In this document: positions 43,909 to 52,187 of the stretch, in pieces | How positions within the stretch are numbered: position 1 is the first letter of the stretch | Layout of the letters: every line of letters begins with the position of its first letter | Origin: Bacteroidales bacterium H4 | Lineage (GTDB): Bacteria; Bacteroidota; Bacteroidia; Bacteroidales; Muribaculaceae | DNA: 56,103 bases | Assembly: GCA_001701165.1 (NCBI GenBank) | Contig: DAAP01000061.1 | Coordinates: 1 to 56,103, forward strand | Reading direction: 5' to 3' | Position numbers and translations under genes: made by a program | The notes under the pieces: generated by a model | Seen by the model: only the letters and a program-made list of their open reading frames with translations | The model's database searches: none | What the model was told of the DNA's origin: nothing

Positions 43909-44718
43909 TCAACGCATACGGCGTCGCCATTCGGCAATAATAACAGAGGCGGCCACGGCCACATTGAGGCTTTCGGCTGTAGGTGTATCGCCAGGATATG
44001 GTGGTATCGAGATGCTGTCGGTGAGACAAGCACGGACAGCATCGGACATCCCGCGCCCCTCGTTACCCATTACAATTACCGCATTTGCAGGCAGTTCGGC
44101 TTTATATATAGATTCACCATCCATAGCCGTACCATACACCGGTATTCCTGCATCCGAAAGTTGACGTAATTGCGGCACAAGTTCTGAATAATGCACGTGC
44201 ACGCGCGCAATGGACCCCATGGTAGCTTGAACGACTTTAGGACTGAAAACATCGACAGTACCCTGTGATGCTATAATATCACGTACCCCCATCCAATCGC
44301 ACATTCTAATGATTGTGCCAAGGTTGCCCGGATCCTGGATATGATCGAGCGCAACAACAAGGCCCACAGTGTCGGGAAGTGGCGTATTATCCGGGATATT
44401 GTATACAGCAATAACCTCACGCGGACTTTTCAGAAGTGACATCCGCTCCATATCAGCACGATCGGCACAATACACAGCATCGGCTCGGATACACATATCA
44501 CGGTGTTCCTCAAGCCACTGACGTCGTCCAATAAGAATGCGGCAGTAAAAGGCTTCAAAAGTGTCACGTACGCACTTGTCTCCCTCGGCTACAAAGGCGC
44601 CCTCTTGACGCCGATGTACCGGCGTGTCCAAAGCTCGCACAAGACGCCGTATCGCAGCAGTAGGCCGCACATAGTCTCCGGCATCTATGGCGTGTTCTGT
44701 TGTGTCGTTTTTATACAT
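43909..44718 (-). CDS. TrmH/SpoU-family RNA 2'-O-methyltransferase
   Basis: A SPOUT methyltransferase that should methylate ribose 2'-O positions in tRNA or rRNA. The N-terminus (RRLVRALDTPVHRRQEGAFVAEGDKCVRD) is the substrate-binding part; the SpoU domain shows motif 1 DHIQDPGNLGTIIRMCDW, motif 2 VIVMGNEGRGMSD and motif 3 SIPPYPGDTPTAESLNVAVAASVIIAEW. The ATG at 44718 (MYKNDT) is preferred; the frame also opens from a TTG at 44775. Length 269 aa. The exact target nucleotide cannot be told. Confidence 0.92.
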   Translation of the reverse strand: MYKNDTTEHAIDAGDYVRPTAAIRRLVRALDTPVHRRQEGAFVAEGDKCVRDTFEAFYCRILIGRRQWLEEHRDMCIRADAVYCADRADMERMSLLKSPREVIAVYNIPDNTPLPDTVGLVVALDHIQDPGNLGTIIRMCDWMGVRDIIASQGTVDVFSPKVVQATMGSIARVHVHYSELVPQLRQLSDAGIPVYGTAMDGESIYKAELPANAVIVMGNEGRGMSDAVRACLTDSISIPPYPGDTPTAESLNVAVAASVIIAEWRRRMR

Positions 44719-44812
44719 ATCAATAATAGGACTTAAGAGCTTCAAGGCATAAACCGATATTGGTTTTAATAGCAAAGAATCGTCCGATCGTATTTTTTGT
44801 TGTGAATTGCGC

Positions 44813-45772
44813 TTAGAATTCGTATCCGGCCTTGGCTATGAGGTCGCGGTCATTAACGATGGTACTGCCGACTGTGGTAAGCATATCTCCCATAATGGCA
44901 CCATTGGCTCCTATACGCATGGCTAATACCTGGCTCTCCGGGCTGAGACGCGCACGTCCGCCGGCAAAGCGAATGTGAGCCTTGGGATGTATCAGACGTA
45001 TCATTGCTATGGTGTCTATAATCTCATCCTCGGCTATGGCGGGTATATTCTCCAACGGCGTGCCCGGTATGGGACACAACACGTTGACCGGTATGGATAC
45101 AGGGTCTATGCGACGTAATGTCAACGCAAACTCGACACGCTGTCGCGGTGTCTCGCCCATTCCGATAATTCCGCCGCTACACACTTCAAGACCTTCTTCA
45201 CGAGCCATTTCTATGGTATGTATTTTATCTTCGATGGTGTGCGTTGTACACAATGTCCCAAAGAACGAAGGAGCCGTCTCAAGGTTGCAATGATAGCGGG
45301 TAACACCGCTACGGCGCAATTCGCGCAGGCTCTCGCGGTCAAGCAACCCCAGTGATGCGCATGTCTTGATGCCTACCGTTTCATGTATCTCGCGAAGCAT
45401 AGCGCAAACCTTGCCGAAGGCCTCTCCACGCACAGCACGACCACTGCCTACAAGCGAAAAGCGTGCGATGCCTCGCTCGTGGTTATATCGCGCCTCGCGC
45501 AGGCATTCGTCATGATCCACCACATCGTAATTTTGACATCCGGTGGCAAAGTGTGCCGATTGTGCACACCATTTGCAGTTTTCACTGCAATGACCCGAAC
45601 GAGCATTGATAATGGAACAGCTGTCAAACTTGCGCGGCATCATCTGCCGACTGACCTGTAGCGCAGCCCGACGCAACTCTTCGGGTGGCATATCAAGCAA
45701 GGCATACGCCTCAGTCTCATTGAGTATATATCCACCACAAATCTTTTCAGCTAATTCCTTGGATTCGTACAT
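44813..45772 (-). CDS. bioB: Biotin synthase
   Basis: A radical-SAM enzyme that inserts sulfur into dethiobiotin. The [4Fe-4S] cluster motif CSENCKWC gives Cys62, Cys66 and Cys69; other marks are INARSGHCSE, YHCNLETAPSFF and SGGIIGMGE. The length of 319 aa is normal. No other biotin gene (bioA, bioD, bioF, bioC) is in the window; the neighbours are an RNA methyltransferase and a repeat protein. Confidence 0.96.
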   Translation of the reverse strand: MYESKELAEKICGGYILNETEAYALLDMPPEELRRAALQVSRQMMPRKFDSCSIINARSGHCSENCKWCAQSAHFATGCQNYDVVDHDECLREARYNHERGIARFSLVGSGRAVRGEAFGKVCAMLREIHETVGIKTCASLGLLDRESLRELRRSGVTRYHCNLETAPSFFGTLCTTHTIEDKIHTIEMAREEGLEVCSGGIIGMGETPRQRVEFALTLRRIDPVSIPVNVLCPIPGTPLENIPAIAEDEIIDTIAMIRLIHPKAHIRFAGGRARLSPESQVLAMRIGANGAIMGDMLTTVGSTIVNDRDLIAKAGYEF

Positions 45773-45825
45773 TGTCGTGTGTCGAATTTAAAGTAATTTT
45801 TTAATGTCTATCTGTAATCCTGACT

Positions 45826-46278
45826 TTATTTAGCGTGATATTCCCAACGTTTATAGTATTCATTCCATTTTTCGTAGCCAACAAGCTGTCCTTTTTCGTC
45901 ATAAACATCATAACGCTTCAAGTAATCGTTCCATTTGCGATAACCTATAAGGCGACCTGTTGAATCACGAGTTTCTTCACGGCCGTAGTACTCGTTGTTC
46001 TTACGTGTGCTTTCAAGTTTACCTGAAGCATCGCGAGTTTCTGTGCGGTCGTAGAAGTCATTATACTTCTCGGTGCGTTGTAGATGCCCATTGGCATCAT
46101 AGTATTCAGTACGATTATAGTATCGGTTTACCTTTGAATACCCAATCATCTTTCCATGAGCGTCATAGTACTCAGTTCGCTGATAGTATTCGTTATACTT
46201 ACGCGTGTATGTCTGTGCTGCCATCGCTACAGACAACAACAGCACCACACACACGATAGTTGTGATTTTTTTATTCAT
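45826..46278 (-). CDS. Exported protein of 22-residue tandem repeats, function unknown
   Basis: A 150-aa exported protein: signal peptide (MNKKITTIVCVVLLLSVAMAA), then nearly six tandem 22-residue repeats with consensus x-K-x-N-[DE]-Y-Y-x-R-x-E-x-x-D-x-x-G-[KR]-L. Examples are YNEYYQRTEYYDAHGK and WNEYYKRWEYHAK. It resembles YwqK/MORN-type beta-hairpin repeats in its YD..G spacing but is not a clear match. It lies 53 bp upstream of bioB on the same strand. The ATG at 46278 is preferred over an earlier start at 46293. Confidence 0.75.
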   Translation of the reverse strand: MNKKITTIVCVVLLLSVAMAAQTYTRKYNEYYQRTEYYDAHGKMIGYSKVNRYYNRTEYYDANGHLQRTEKYNDFYDRTETRDASGKLESTRKNNEYYGREETRDSTGRLIGYRKWNDYLKRYDVYDEKGQLVGYEKWNEYYKRWEYHAK

Positions 46279-46315
46279 CGTTCCAAATGCCATTTTGCCA
46301 TATGTTGTGGATAGC

Positions 46316-46352
46316 GGTAGGGCAGGTGTACATGCTGCACACCTGCCCTACC
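46316..46352. terminator. 14-bp-stem hairpin between DUF1015 gene and repeat-protein gene
   Basis: GGTAGGGCAGGTGT (46316-46329) pairs perfectly with ACACCTGCCCTACC (46339-46352) around a 9-nt loop. It lies just after the DUF1015 gene (minus strand) and before the repeat-protein gene. There is no U tract in either direction, so it may stabilise or attenuate rather than terminate by itself. Confidence 0.5.
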
Positions 46353-46361
46353 AAGATGTTA

Positions 46362-47606
46362 TCAGTCAAGAAGGTGTATTACAAGACCGGAGCGAAGTTT
46401 GGGCTCGAACCATGTTGTCTTGGGCGGCATTATGTTCCCTGTATCGGCAATAGTCATCAGCTGCGTCATCGACACGGGATACAGCGCCAGGGCCATAGCC
46501 ATTTCACCCGAATCAACGCGGCGCTTCAACTCGGACAAACCACGTATACCCCCTACAAAATCTATGCGCTTGTCGCTGCGCAAGTCTGTAATACCCAGAA
46601 TATCACGCAGTATAAGGTCGCTGGAAACGGTCACATCAAGCACGCCTATGGGATCATCGGGCTTGTAGGTACCGGGGCGTGCAGTAAGCGAGTACCAGTG
46701 TCCGCTAAGGTACAGCGAGAAGTTATGTAACGCATTGGGACGATATTCCTCGGTGCCCATATCTTTGACATCGAAGTTCTCAGCCAATCGAGCCAGGAAT
46801 TGTTCGGGAGTCAGCCCATTGAGGTCGCGAACCACGCGGTTGTAGTCAATAATCTTGAGCTGAGATGCAGGGAAGGCTACGGCAAGAAAGAAGTTGTACT
46901 CTTCGTCGCCCGTATGATTAGGATTGGCCTTGGCTTTTTCATGCCCTACAAGTGCAGCGGCAGCCGTACGATGATGTCCATCGGCAATATATAATGTCGG
47001 CATCTTGGCAAACTCGGCCGTAATTGTATCTATAGTTGCCTTATCGTCTATAACCCAGAAGTGGTGTCCGAAGCCGTCATTGGCTACGAAATCATATTTC
47101 GGTTCTGTGGCGGATACGCGCTTGATGATGTCGTTGAGCACATCGTTGTCTTCAAAGGCAAAGAACACGGGCTCAATATTGGCATTTTGGGCGCGAACAT
47201 GCTTCATTCGATCTTCCTCTTTGTCGCGGCGTGTCAGTTCGTGTTTCTTAATAACGCCATTGAGGTAATCATCCACATTGGCAGCCACAACAAATCCATA
47301 TTGTGTACGGCCATTCATGGTTTGGGCATATAGGTAGTATTTTTCCTCCGGGTCCTGCATCAGCCATCCGCGCTGGCGGAAGTCCTTGAAGTTCTGCACA
47401 GCACGTTCATAGACCTTGGGGTCATGTTCGTCAGTGCCTGGAGCAAAGTCTATTTCAGGCTTGATGATATGGTATAGCGACATCGGATTGCCTTTAGCTT
47501 CGATGCGAGCTTCTTCGGAATTGAGCACGTCATAAGGACGCGATGCGACCTTCTCCACATACTCGCGCGGAGGACGGACGCCTTTGAATGGTTTGATTCT
47601 AGCCAT
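46362..47606 (-). CDS. DUF1015-family protein
   Basis: A 414-aa soluble protein of the DUF1015 family: IKPFKGVRPP at the start, RPYDVLNSEEAR, a region with RRDKEEDRMKHVRAQNANIEPVFFAF, and YIADGHHRTAAAALVG carrying a conserved Asp-Gly-His-His. In Bacteroidales and other anaerobes the family often lies near serine biosynthesis genes, though none is here; the neighbours are purA and the repeat protein. The GHHR motif recalls ParB/sulfiredoxin-like ATP-using folds. No function is asserted. Confidence 0.88.
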   Translation of the reverse strand: MARIKPFKGVRPPREYVEKVASRPYDVLNSEEARIEAKGNPMSLYHIIKPEIDFAPGTDEHDPKVYERAVQNFKDFRQRGWLMQDPEEKYYLYAQTMNGRTQYGFVVAANVDDYLNGVIKKHELTRRDKEEDRMKHVRAQNANIEPVFFAFEDNDVLNDIIKRVSATEPKYDFVANDGFGHHFWVIDDKATIDTITAEFAKMPTLYIADGHHRTAAAALVGHEKAKANPNHTGDEEYNFFLAVAFPASQLKIIDYNRVVRDLNGLTPEQFLARLAENFDVKDMGTEEYRPNALHNFSLYLSGHWYSLTARPGTYKPDDPIGVLDVTVSSDLILRDILGITDLRSDKRIDFVGGIRGLSELKRRVDSGEMAMALALYPVSMTQLMTIADTGNIMPPKTTWFEPKLRSGLVIHLLD

Positions 47607-47697
47607 GGTAATTTAATGTGTGTGGTTGGTAATATGATTTATCAACATTTTTGGCAGGTCTGTATCTTGTAACTCGACATCTAAGTCTGGGCGAAGG

Positions 47698-49005
47698 TCA
47701 ACCTTTAGCCTTCTGTGCCGGGCTGAAGCCTGCACGGAAAATTGTTTGCGTGCGGTCCGGACCTACAGAGAGCACGGTGATGCCCACTCCCACATATTTC
47801 TCGATAAAGCCTATATAGTCTTTGAAGGCTTGGGGCAGCGATGCTTCATCGCGTATGGACGTAAGGTCGTATTTCCAGCCATCGAAGACTGTATATTGCG
47901 GTTCGATAGGTGCATCATTGACATCAAAAGGGAAATATGTAGTTGTCCTTCCGTTTATAGTATATGCGGTGCAAACTTTTATTCTATCGAAGGTGTCGAG
48001 GACATCGCTCTTCATCATTATGAGCTGTGTCACGCCGTTGAGCATTACCGAATAGCGCAGAGCAACCAAGTCGAGCCATCCACAACGACGCTCACGTCCG
48101 GTGACAGCCCCGTACTCATGACCACGGTCACGCATCTCACGCCCAACGTCATCATGCAACTCAGTGGGGAACGGACCGCTACCCACGCGCGTACAATAAG
48201 CCTTGAAAATTCCGAAGACCTCGCCTATCCGTCTTGGGGATATACCCAATCCGGTACATGCACCGGCGCACACGGTATTGCTCGATGTCACAAATGGATA
48301 TGAACCGAAGTCGACATCAAGGAGCGTACCCTGAGCACCTTCGCACAATACAGCGCCATCGTTGTCGAGCACCTCATTGACATAGTACTCGCTGTCTATG
48401 CGTTCGAAGGTGCGTATATACTCGAGAGCCTCCATCCATGCCTTTTCATTCCGAGCAAGCGTATCAGCATCCACTTGTGCACCCATACGAGCCAGACGGT
48501 CCAAGTGCGTAGCCTTGAGCCGAGTATATTTAGCTTCGAAGTCGTAGTCTATATCACCAAGACGCAACCCATTACGACCGGCTTTGTCCGTATAAGTAGG
48601 ACCTATGCCCTTGCCGGTGGTACCTATGCGTGCAGTGCCCTTCGCATTCTCGCCGGCAGCATCAAGCAGACGATGGGTGGGCAGTATCAGGTGCATCTTG
48701 CGCGAAAGGCGCAGCGATGCATGCAGGTCCACGCCGCCGTCGCGTTCAAGTGCACGCGCCTCTTCGGCAAAAAGCACCGGGTCGAGAACGACGCCGTTGC
48801 CTATGACGTTGATTGTGCCTTTTTGGAATACACCGGAGGGTATCGAGCGCAATACAAATTTCTTATCATCGAATTCAAGAGTGTGTCCGGCATTGGGGCC
48901 GCCCTGAAAACGTGCCACCGCAGCGTAATGCGGCGTGAGCACATCTACAACTTTACCCTTGCCTTCATCACCCCATTGTAGTCCGAGAAGTACGTCTGCT
49001 TTCAT
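47698..49005 (-). CDS. purA: Adenylosuccinate synthetase
   Basis: The enzyme joins IMP and aspartate, using GTP, to form adenylosuccinate in AMP synthesis. The 435-aa protein starts ADVLLGLQWGDEGKGKVVD, with the catalytic Asp and P-loop, and shows GGPNAGHT, IGTTGKGIGP, EGAQGTLLDVDFGSYPFVTSSN and GRERRCGWLD. The ATG at 49005 is the family start. A TAAATTTG box lies on the minus strand at 49077-49084. Confidence 0.97.
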   Translation of the reverse strand: MKADVLLGLQWGDEGKGKVVDVLTPHYAAVARFQGGPNAGHTLEFDDKKFVLRSIPSGVFQKGTINVIGNGVVLDPVLFAEEARALERDGGVDLHASLRLSRKMHLILPTHRLLDAAGENAKGTARIGTTGKGIGPTYTDKAGRNGLRLGDIDYDFEAKYTRLKATHLDRLARMGAQVDADTLARNEKAWMEALEYIRTFERIDSEYYVNEVLDNDGAVLCEGAQGTLLDVDFGSYPFVTSSNTVCAGACTGLGISPRRIGEVFGIFKAYCTRVGSGPFPTELHDDVGREMRDRGHEYGAVTGRERRCGWLDLVALRYSVMLNGVTQLIMMKSDVLDTFDRIKVCTAYTINGRTTTYFPFDVNDAPIEPQYTVFDGWKYDLTSIRDEASLPQAFKDYIGFIEKYVGVGITVLSVGPDRTQTIFRAGFSPAQKAKG

Positions 49006-49076
49006 TGTGCTGGTAGGATGTTGTTTGTATGGTGTTTAAATATTTAGGCAAGACAATATCCCTGCCTTTGACTACG

Positions 49077-49084
49077 CAAATTTA
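49077..49084 (-). promoter_or_regulatory. -7 promoter box of purA (TAAATTTG on minus strand)
   Basis: On the minus strand this reads TAAATTTG, a match to TAnnTTTG, with a predicted start near 49070 and a leader of about 65 nt. Confidence 0.5.
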
Positions 49085-49199
49085 CACATTTCTCGTCAAA
49101 TACCTGCCCGAAATCGACATTTGTTTTCGATGTTATGGGTTCCGTTGTTCTCATTATGCTTTGCAGACCATGTTTTCAGAAATTAGCATCCTAATATTG

Positions 49200-49211
49200 T
49201 GGTAATTACCA
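49200..49211. promoter_or_regulatory. 12-bp perfect palindrome upstream of lrgA
   Basis: TGGTAATTACCA is a perfect palindrome lying 29 bp above the -33 box of the lrgAB promoter and 116 bp above the purA -7 box. It could be an operator for lrgAB. Inference only. Confidence 0.3.
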
Positions 49212-49240
49212 GCTATCTCAACAACACTATCATATTCATA

Positions 49241-49272
49241 TTTGGCTGTTCGGCGGAAACGCCGTACATTTG
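49241..49272 (+). promoter_or_regulatory. Complete Bacteroidetes promoter of lrgAB
   Basis: TTTG (49241-49244), exactly 20 bp, then TACATTTG (49265-49272). This matches the consensus TTTG-N19-21-TAnnTTTG in full. Transcription would begin near 49279, 24 nt before the lrgA ATG at 49303. Confidence 0.8.
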
Positions 49273-49302
49273 CAGCCGTTTTTAGGTATAAAAAGATTTG
49301 TT

Positions 49303-49659
49303 ATGGTTTACCAATGCGGAATCATTTTCGGATTCCTTGCTATCGGCGAGTTTGTTGTGTGGCTCACCGGAATCAAATTGCCGTCAAGTATCATAGGTAT
49401 GCTTTTGTTGACGGCTTGTCTGCAACTAAAATGGGTCAAGTTGCGCTGGGTCGAGAGTATAGCCAATTTCTTGGTGAAGAATCTCGGTTTTTTCTTTATC
49501 CCACCGGGCGTGGCTCTTATGCTGCATCTTGACATAATCAAGGCTCAGCTACTTCCCATCATTATGGCATCGGCCGCAAGCACCGTCGTCGTTATTGTTG
49601 TCACCGGATGGATACACCAGTTGGTCCGTAAATATCAGAGGCATGGAATACATCAATAA
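49303..49659 (+). CDS. lrgA: CidA/LrgA-family membrane protein
   Basis: A 118-aa protein with four membrane helices and the family pattern CGIIFGFLAIGEFVVWLTGIKLPSSIIGMLLL, FFIPPGVALMLHLDII. CidA/LrgA proteins are holin-like and in some bacteria export pyruvate or affect cell lysis together with LrgB. The frame extends to 49270, but the promoter box there excludes that start; the ATG at 49303 (MVYQCG) is right for the family. It overlaps lrgB by 17 bp. Confidence 0.9.
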   Translation: MVYQCGIIFGFLAIGEFVVWLTGIKLPSSIIGMLLLTACLQLKWVKLRWVESIANFLVKNLGFFFIPPGVALMLHLDIIKAQLLPIIMASAASTVVVIVVTGWIHQLVRKYQRHGIHQ

Positions 49660-50338
49660 TCCGTACTTTCTTTTAGCGCTGACTTTTGTCATCTACGGAT
49701 CGGCACAAATTATCCAGCAAAGGACGCATTTTTCTTTGTTCAGCCCTATCCTTGTGACCATTGCGCTCATCATAGTCTTTCTGACAGCTTATGATATCCC
49801 ATATGATACATACAATCAATATGGCAAGTACATCGAATTCTGGCTCAAACCGGCCGTCGTAGCACTTGGAGTACCTTTGTACAAACAATTGTCTACCGTC
49901 AAGAAGCAATTACTACCTATCACCTTATCAGCCCTCGGCGGATGCATATCGGGCATCATCTCTGTGGTGATAGTGGCCGATTTGTGCGGAGCATCACACG
50001 AAATCGTTATGTCCTTGGCCACCAAGTCCGTTACAACACCTATCGCTATGGAGGTAACCGGATCGTTGGGAGGCATTCCATCACTCACTGCTGCCGTAGT
50101 AGTCAGCGTAGGCATCTTCGGTGGAATCATCGGATTCGGCGTAATGCGCTGGTCTCACGTACACAGCCCTATGGCACAAGGTCTTTCAATGGGAACTGCT
50201 GCTCATGCCGTAGGCTCGTCGCGCGCCTTCGGTGTCAGCGATCGCTATGGTGCCTTCGCCAGCCTCGGCCTGACTCTCAATGGCATTTTCACCGCCATCC
50301 TCACCCCTTCTATATTGCACATCATCGGCTATTTCTAA
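49643..50338 (+). CDS. lrgB: CidB/LrgB-family membrane protein
   Basis: A 231-aa membrane protein with about seven helices; family marks are FWLKPAVVALGVPLYKQL, LATKSVTTPIAMEV, GGIPSLTAAVVVSVGIFGGIIG and GTAAHAVGSSRAF. It acts with LrgA. The frame opens earlier, but the ATG at 49643 (MEYINNPYF) fits the family and gives a 17-bp overlap with lrgA, so the two are coupled. It converges on radC 29 bp downstream. Confidence 0.93.
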   Translation: MEYINNPYFLLALTFVIYGSAQIIQQRTHFSLFSPILVTIALIIVFLTAYDIPYDTYNQYGKYIEFWLKPAVVALGVPLYKQLSTVKKQLLPITLSALGGCISGIISVVIVADLCGASHEIVMSLATKSVTTPIAMEVTGSLGGIPSLTAAVVVSVGIFGGIIGFGVMRWSHVHSPMAQGLSMGTAAHAVGSSRAFGVSDRYGAFASLGLTLNGIFTAILTPSILHIIGYF

Positions 50339-50367
50339 CCGATGGAAGCTATGCTTTCATATCATGG

Positions 50368-51102
50368 TTAAATCACTCGACCATTATCATGATATGAGTA
50401 GTAGTCGCCATCGGTTACAATAAGGTGGTCATTAACTTTTATATCAAATAAGGCCATAGCGTCATTGATTTTGCGTGTGATAACATCGTCCTGCGGACTT
50501 GGCATCGTATTGCCTGACGGATGGTTGTGGAGCATGATAACAGCCGAAGCATAAGCATCAAGGGCGGCACGCACGGCAACCTTTGCATCGACGACCGTGG
50601 CACTGAGGCCGCCTACACCCAGGCGCACGCTTTTAAGCGGCATCAGCGCCCTATTAAGCAACAATAGCCAAAATTCCTCGTGGTCAAGACCGAGAAACAC
50701 CGGCGCCATTTTTCGAAAAGCCAATTCGGATGTGCATATTTTTTCTTTTTGTCTTTCGACACAATCGGCGCGCGAACGTTCGCCCAAGTGCAAAGCAGCC
50801 AATAGTGTCACCGCCTTTGCTTGACCTATACCCTTGTACCGTTCCATAATTTGCTGCGGCGTCATCCGCATGAGCATCGACAAGTGGCCGTCATTGTCTC
50901 TAAGGATATCCTCGGAGAGTTGGAGTACTGATTTGCCCTTAATACCGGTGGAGAATATTATGGCCATGAGTTCGGCGTCTGTCAAGGCATCAAACCCTTG
51001 GGCGATGGCCTTTTCGCGTGGCTTTCGTTCTAACGGAAGGTCGCGTATCAAGAGGGTCGGGGTATTATTTTCCACGGCGCATTTCGATTTCTCGGTTAAC
51101 AT
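50368..51102 (-). CDS. radC: RadC-family JAB/MPN-domain protein
   Basis: A 244-aa protein with an N-terminal helix-hairpin-helix region (LTDAELMAIIFSTGIKGKSV, ERYKGIGQAKAVTLLAA) and a C-terminal JAMM metalloprotease-like domain, with the zinc motif HNHPSGNTMPSPQDD. The name DNA repair protein is traditional; the function is doubtful. The only ATG start is at 51102, which overlaps the glycosyltransferase by 38 bp; GTGs at 51075 and 51105 are alternatives, of which 51075 would cut the overlap to 11 bp. Confidence 0.92.
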   Translation of the reverse strand: MLTEKSKCAVENNTPTLLIRDLPLERKPREKAIAQGFDALTDAELMAIIFSTGIKGKSVLQLSEDILRDNDGHLSMLMRMTPQQIMERYKGIGQAKAVTLLAALHLGERSRADCVERQKEKICTSELAFRKMAPVFLGLDHEEFWLLLLNRALMPLKSVRLGVGGLSATVVDAKVAVRAALDAYASAVIMLHNHPSGNTMPSPQDDVITRKINDAMALFDIKVNDHLIVTDGDYYSYHDNGRVI

Positions 51103-52063
51103 CACGTCCGCGACGTAGCACTATCTTGGACACATAAGCCTGTATAAAGCCTGTGCCATAGCCGCCGAGCTGAATGATGGCGGCGGGCACAGCTTTGGCC
51201 GCTATTACTACCGAGTGCGTAGCAGCCAGAGCCATAACATACACAGCCACAAGGTATATTCCTATTGGCAGGAGCCACCACGGGGACACCATGATGGCAA
51301 GAACAACCATAACAACGGCCAACAGCACGGCTACAGCCGGAAGGGTGTGCACGACCTTGAGCGATTCGGAATAAAGCAGCTTGAGAGTGATACGCGACAT
51401 CCCGAAGACGTATACCTGTCGCAGAAATTTACGGAAATCGACACGGCGCTTGTGCCACACGGGGGCATCTGCTATGAGCGAGGTTGTAAATCCGGCACGC
51501 GCTATGCGCTTGCTCATATCTATGTCTTCGGAAAACATCTCACGAAAACCACCTACAGTCTCGTAGACCCGGCGCGAAAAGCCCATATTGAAGGTGCGTG
51601 GGGTGAACTTCTCGAGGGCAAGTTTACCACCGCGTATGCCGCCGGTGGTAAGGAAGGATGTCATAGTGTAATTTATAGCCTTCTGCGTGGTAGTGAAAGA
51701 TGAATGGGCGGCATCGGGTCCGCCGTAGCAGTCGGTGGGATGTTCGGCAAGGGCCTTAGAGACAGTCTCGAAGTATTCCGGCGGAATTACACAATCGCTG
51801 TCAAAGAAAACGAAGTAGTCTCCCTTGGCGCGTTCCATACCGTAGTTGCGAGCAATGGAACGCCCTTCATTGTCTTTATGAAAGTACTTGACATCGAGAC
51901 CGGCGGCACGAGCATCTTCACACTGCCGACTGCATGGTATCGTTGAGCCGTCCTCGACAATGATTACTTCGAAGTTACAGGCTTTTTGCGCCAGCAGGCT
52001 GGCAAGCAGATCGCGGACTTCGTCCGGACGATTGTATACCGGGATAATGACTGAAAATAACAT
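51065..52063 (-). CDS. Family 2 glycosyltransferase with C-terminal membrane helices
   Basis: A 332-aa inverting glycosyltransferase of the GT-A fold using a nucleotide sugar. MLFSVIIPVYNRPDEVRDLL starts the domain, EDGST and the metal-binding DSD in VFFDSDCVIP follow, and GGFREMFSEDIDMSKRI carries the ED motif of the acceptor site. Two to three membrane helices lie near the C-terminus (about 245-310). The product is unknown; cell-surface glycan or lipid glycosylation is likely. The frame extends to 52096, but the ATG at 52063 is the family start. Confidence 0.9.
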   Translation of the reverse strand: MLFSVIIPVYNRPDEVRDLLASLLAQKACNFEVIIVEDGSTIPCSRQCEDARAAGLDVKYFHKDNEGRSIARNYGMERAKGDYFVFFDSDCVIPPEYFETVSKALAEHPTDCYGGPDAAHSSFTTTQKAINYTMTSFLTTGGIRGGKLALEKFTPRTFNMGFSRRVYETVGGFREMFSEDIDMSKRIARAGFTTSLIADAPVWHKRRVDFRKFLRQVYVFGMSRITLKLLYSESLKVVHTLPAVAVLLAVVMVVLAIMVSPWWLLPIGIYLVAVYVMALAATHSVVIAAKAVPAAIIQLGGYGTGFIQAYVSKIVLRRGRDVNREIEMRRGK

Positions 52064-52125
52064 TGTGGCTGTTTTTGTTGTGTTTAGATGTGGCATATGT
52101 CTCGGAATGACACTCGCTCGGAGTC

Positions 52126-52155
52126 ACTTGAGACAATATATAGTATAACTCAAGT
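52126..52155 (-). terminator. Weak hairpin between nspC and the glycosyltransferase
   Basis: ACTTGAG (52126-52132) pairs with CTCAAGT (52149-52155) around a 16-nt loop, 33 bp downstream of nspC on the minus strand. There is no U tract, so a terminator role is doubtful. Confidence 0.2.
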
Positions 52156-52187
52156 TATTATTGCCTAAACAATTGTAATACATTTGT

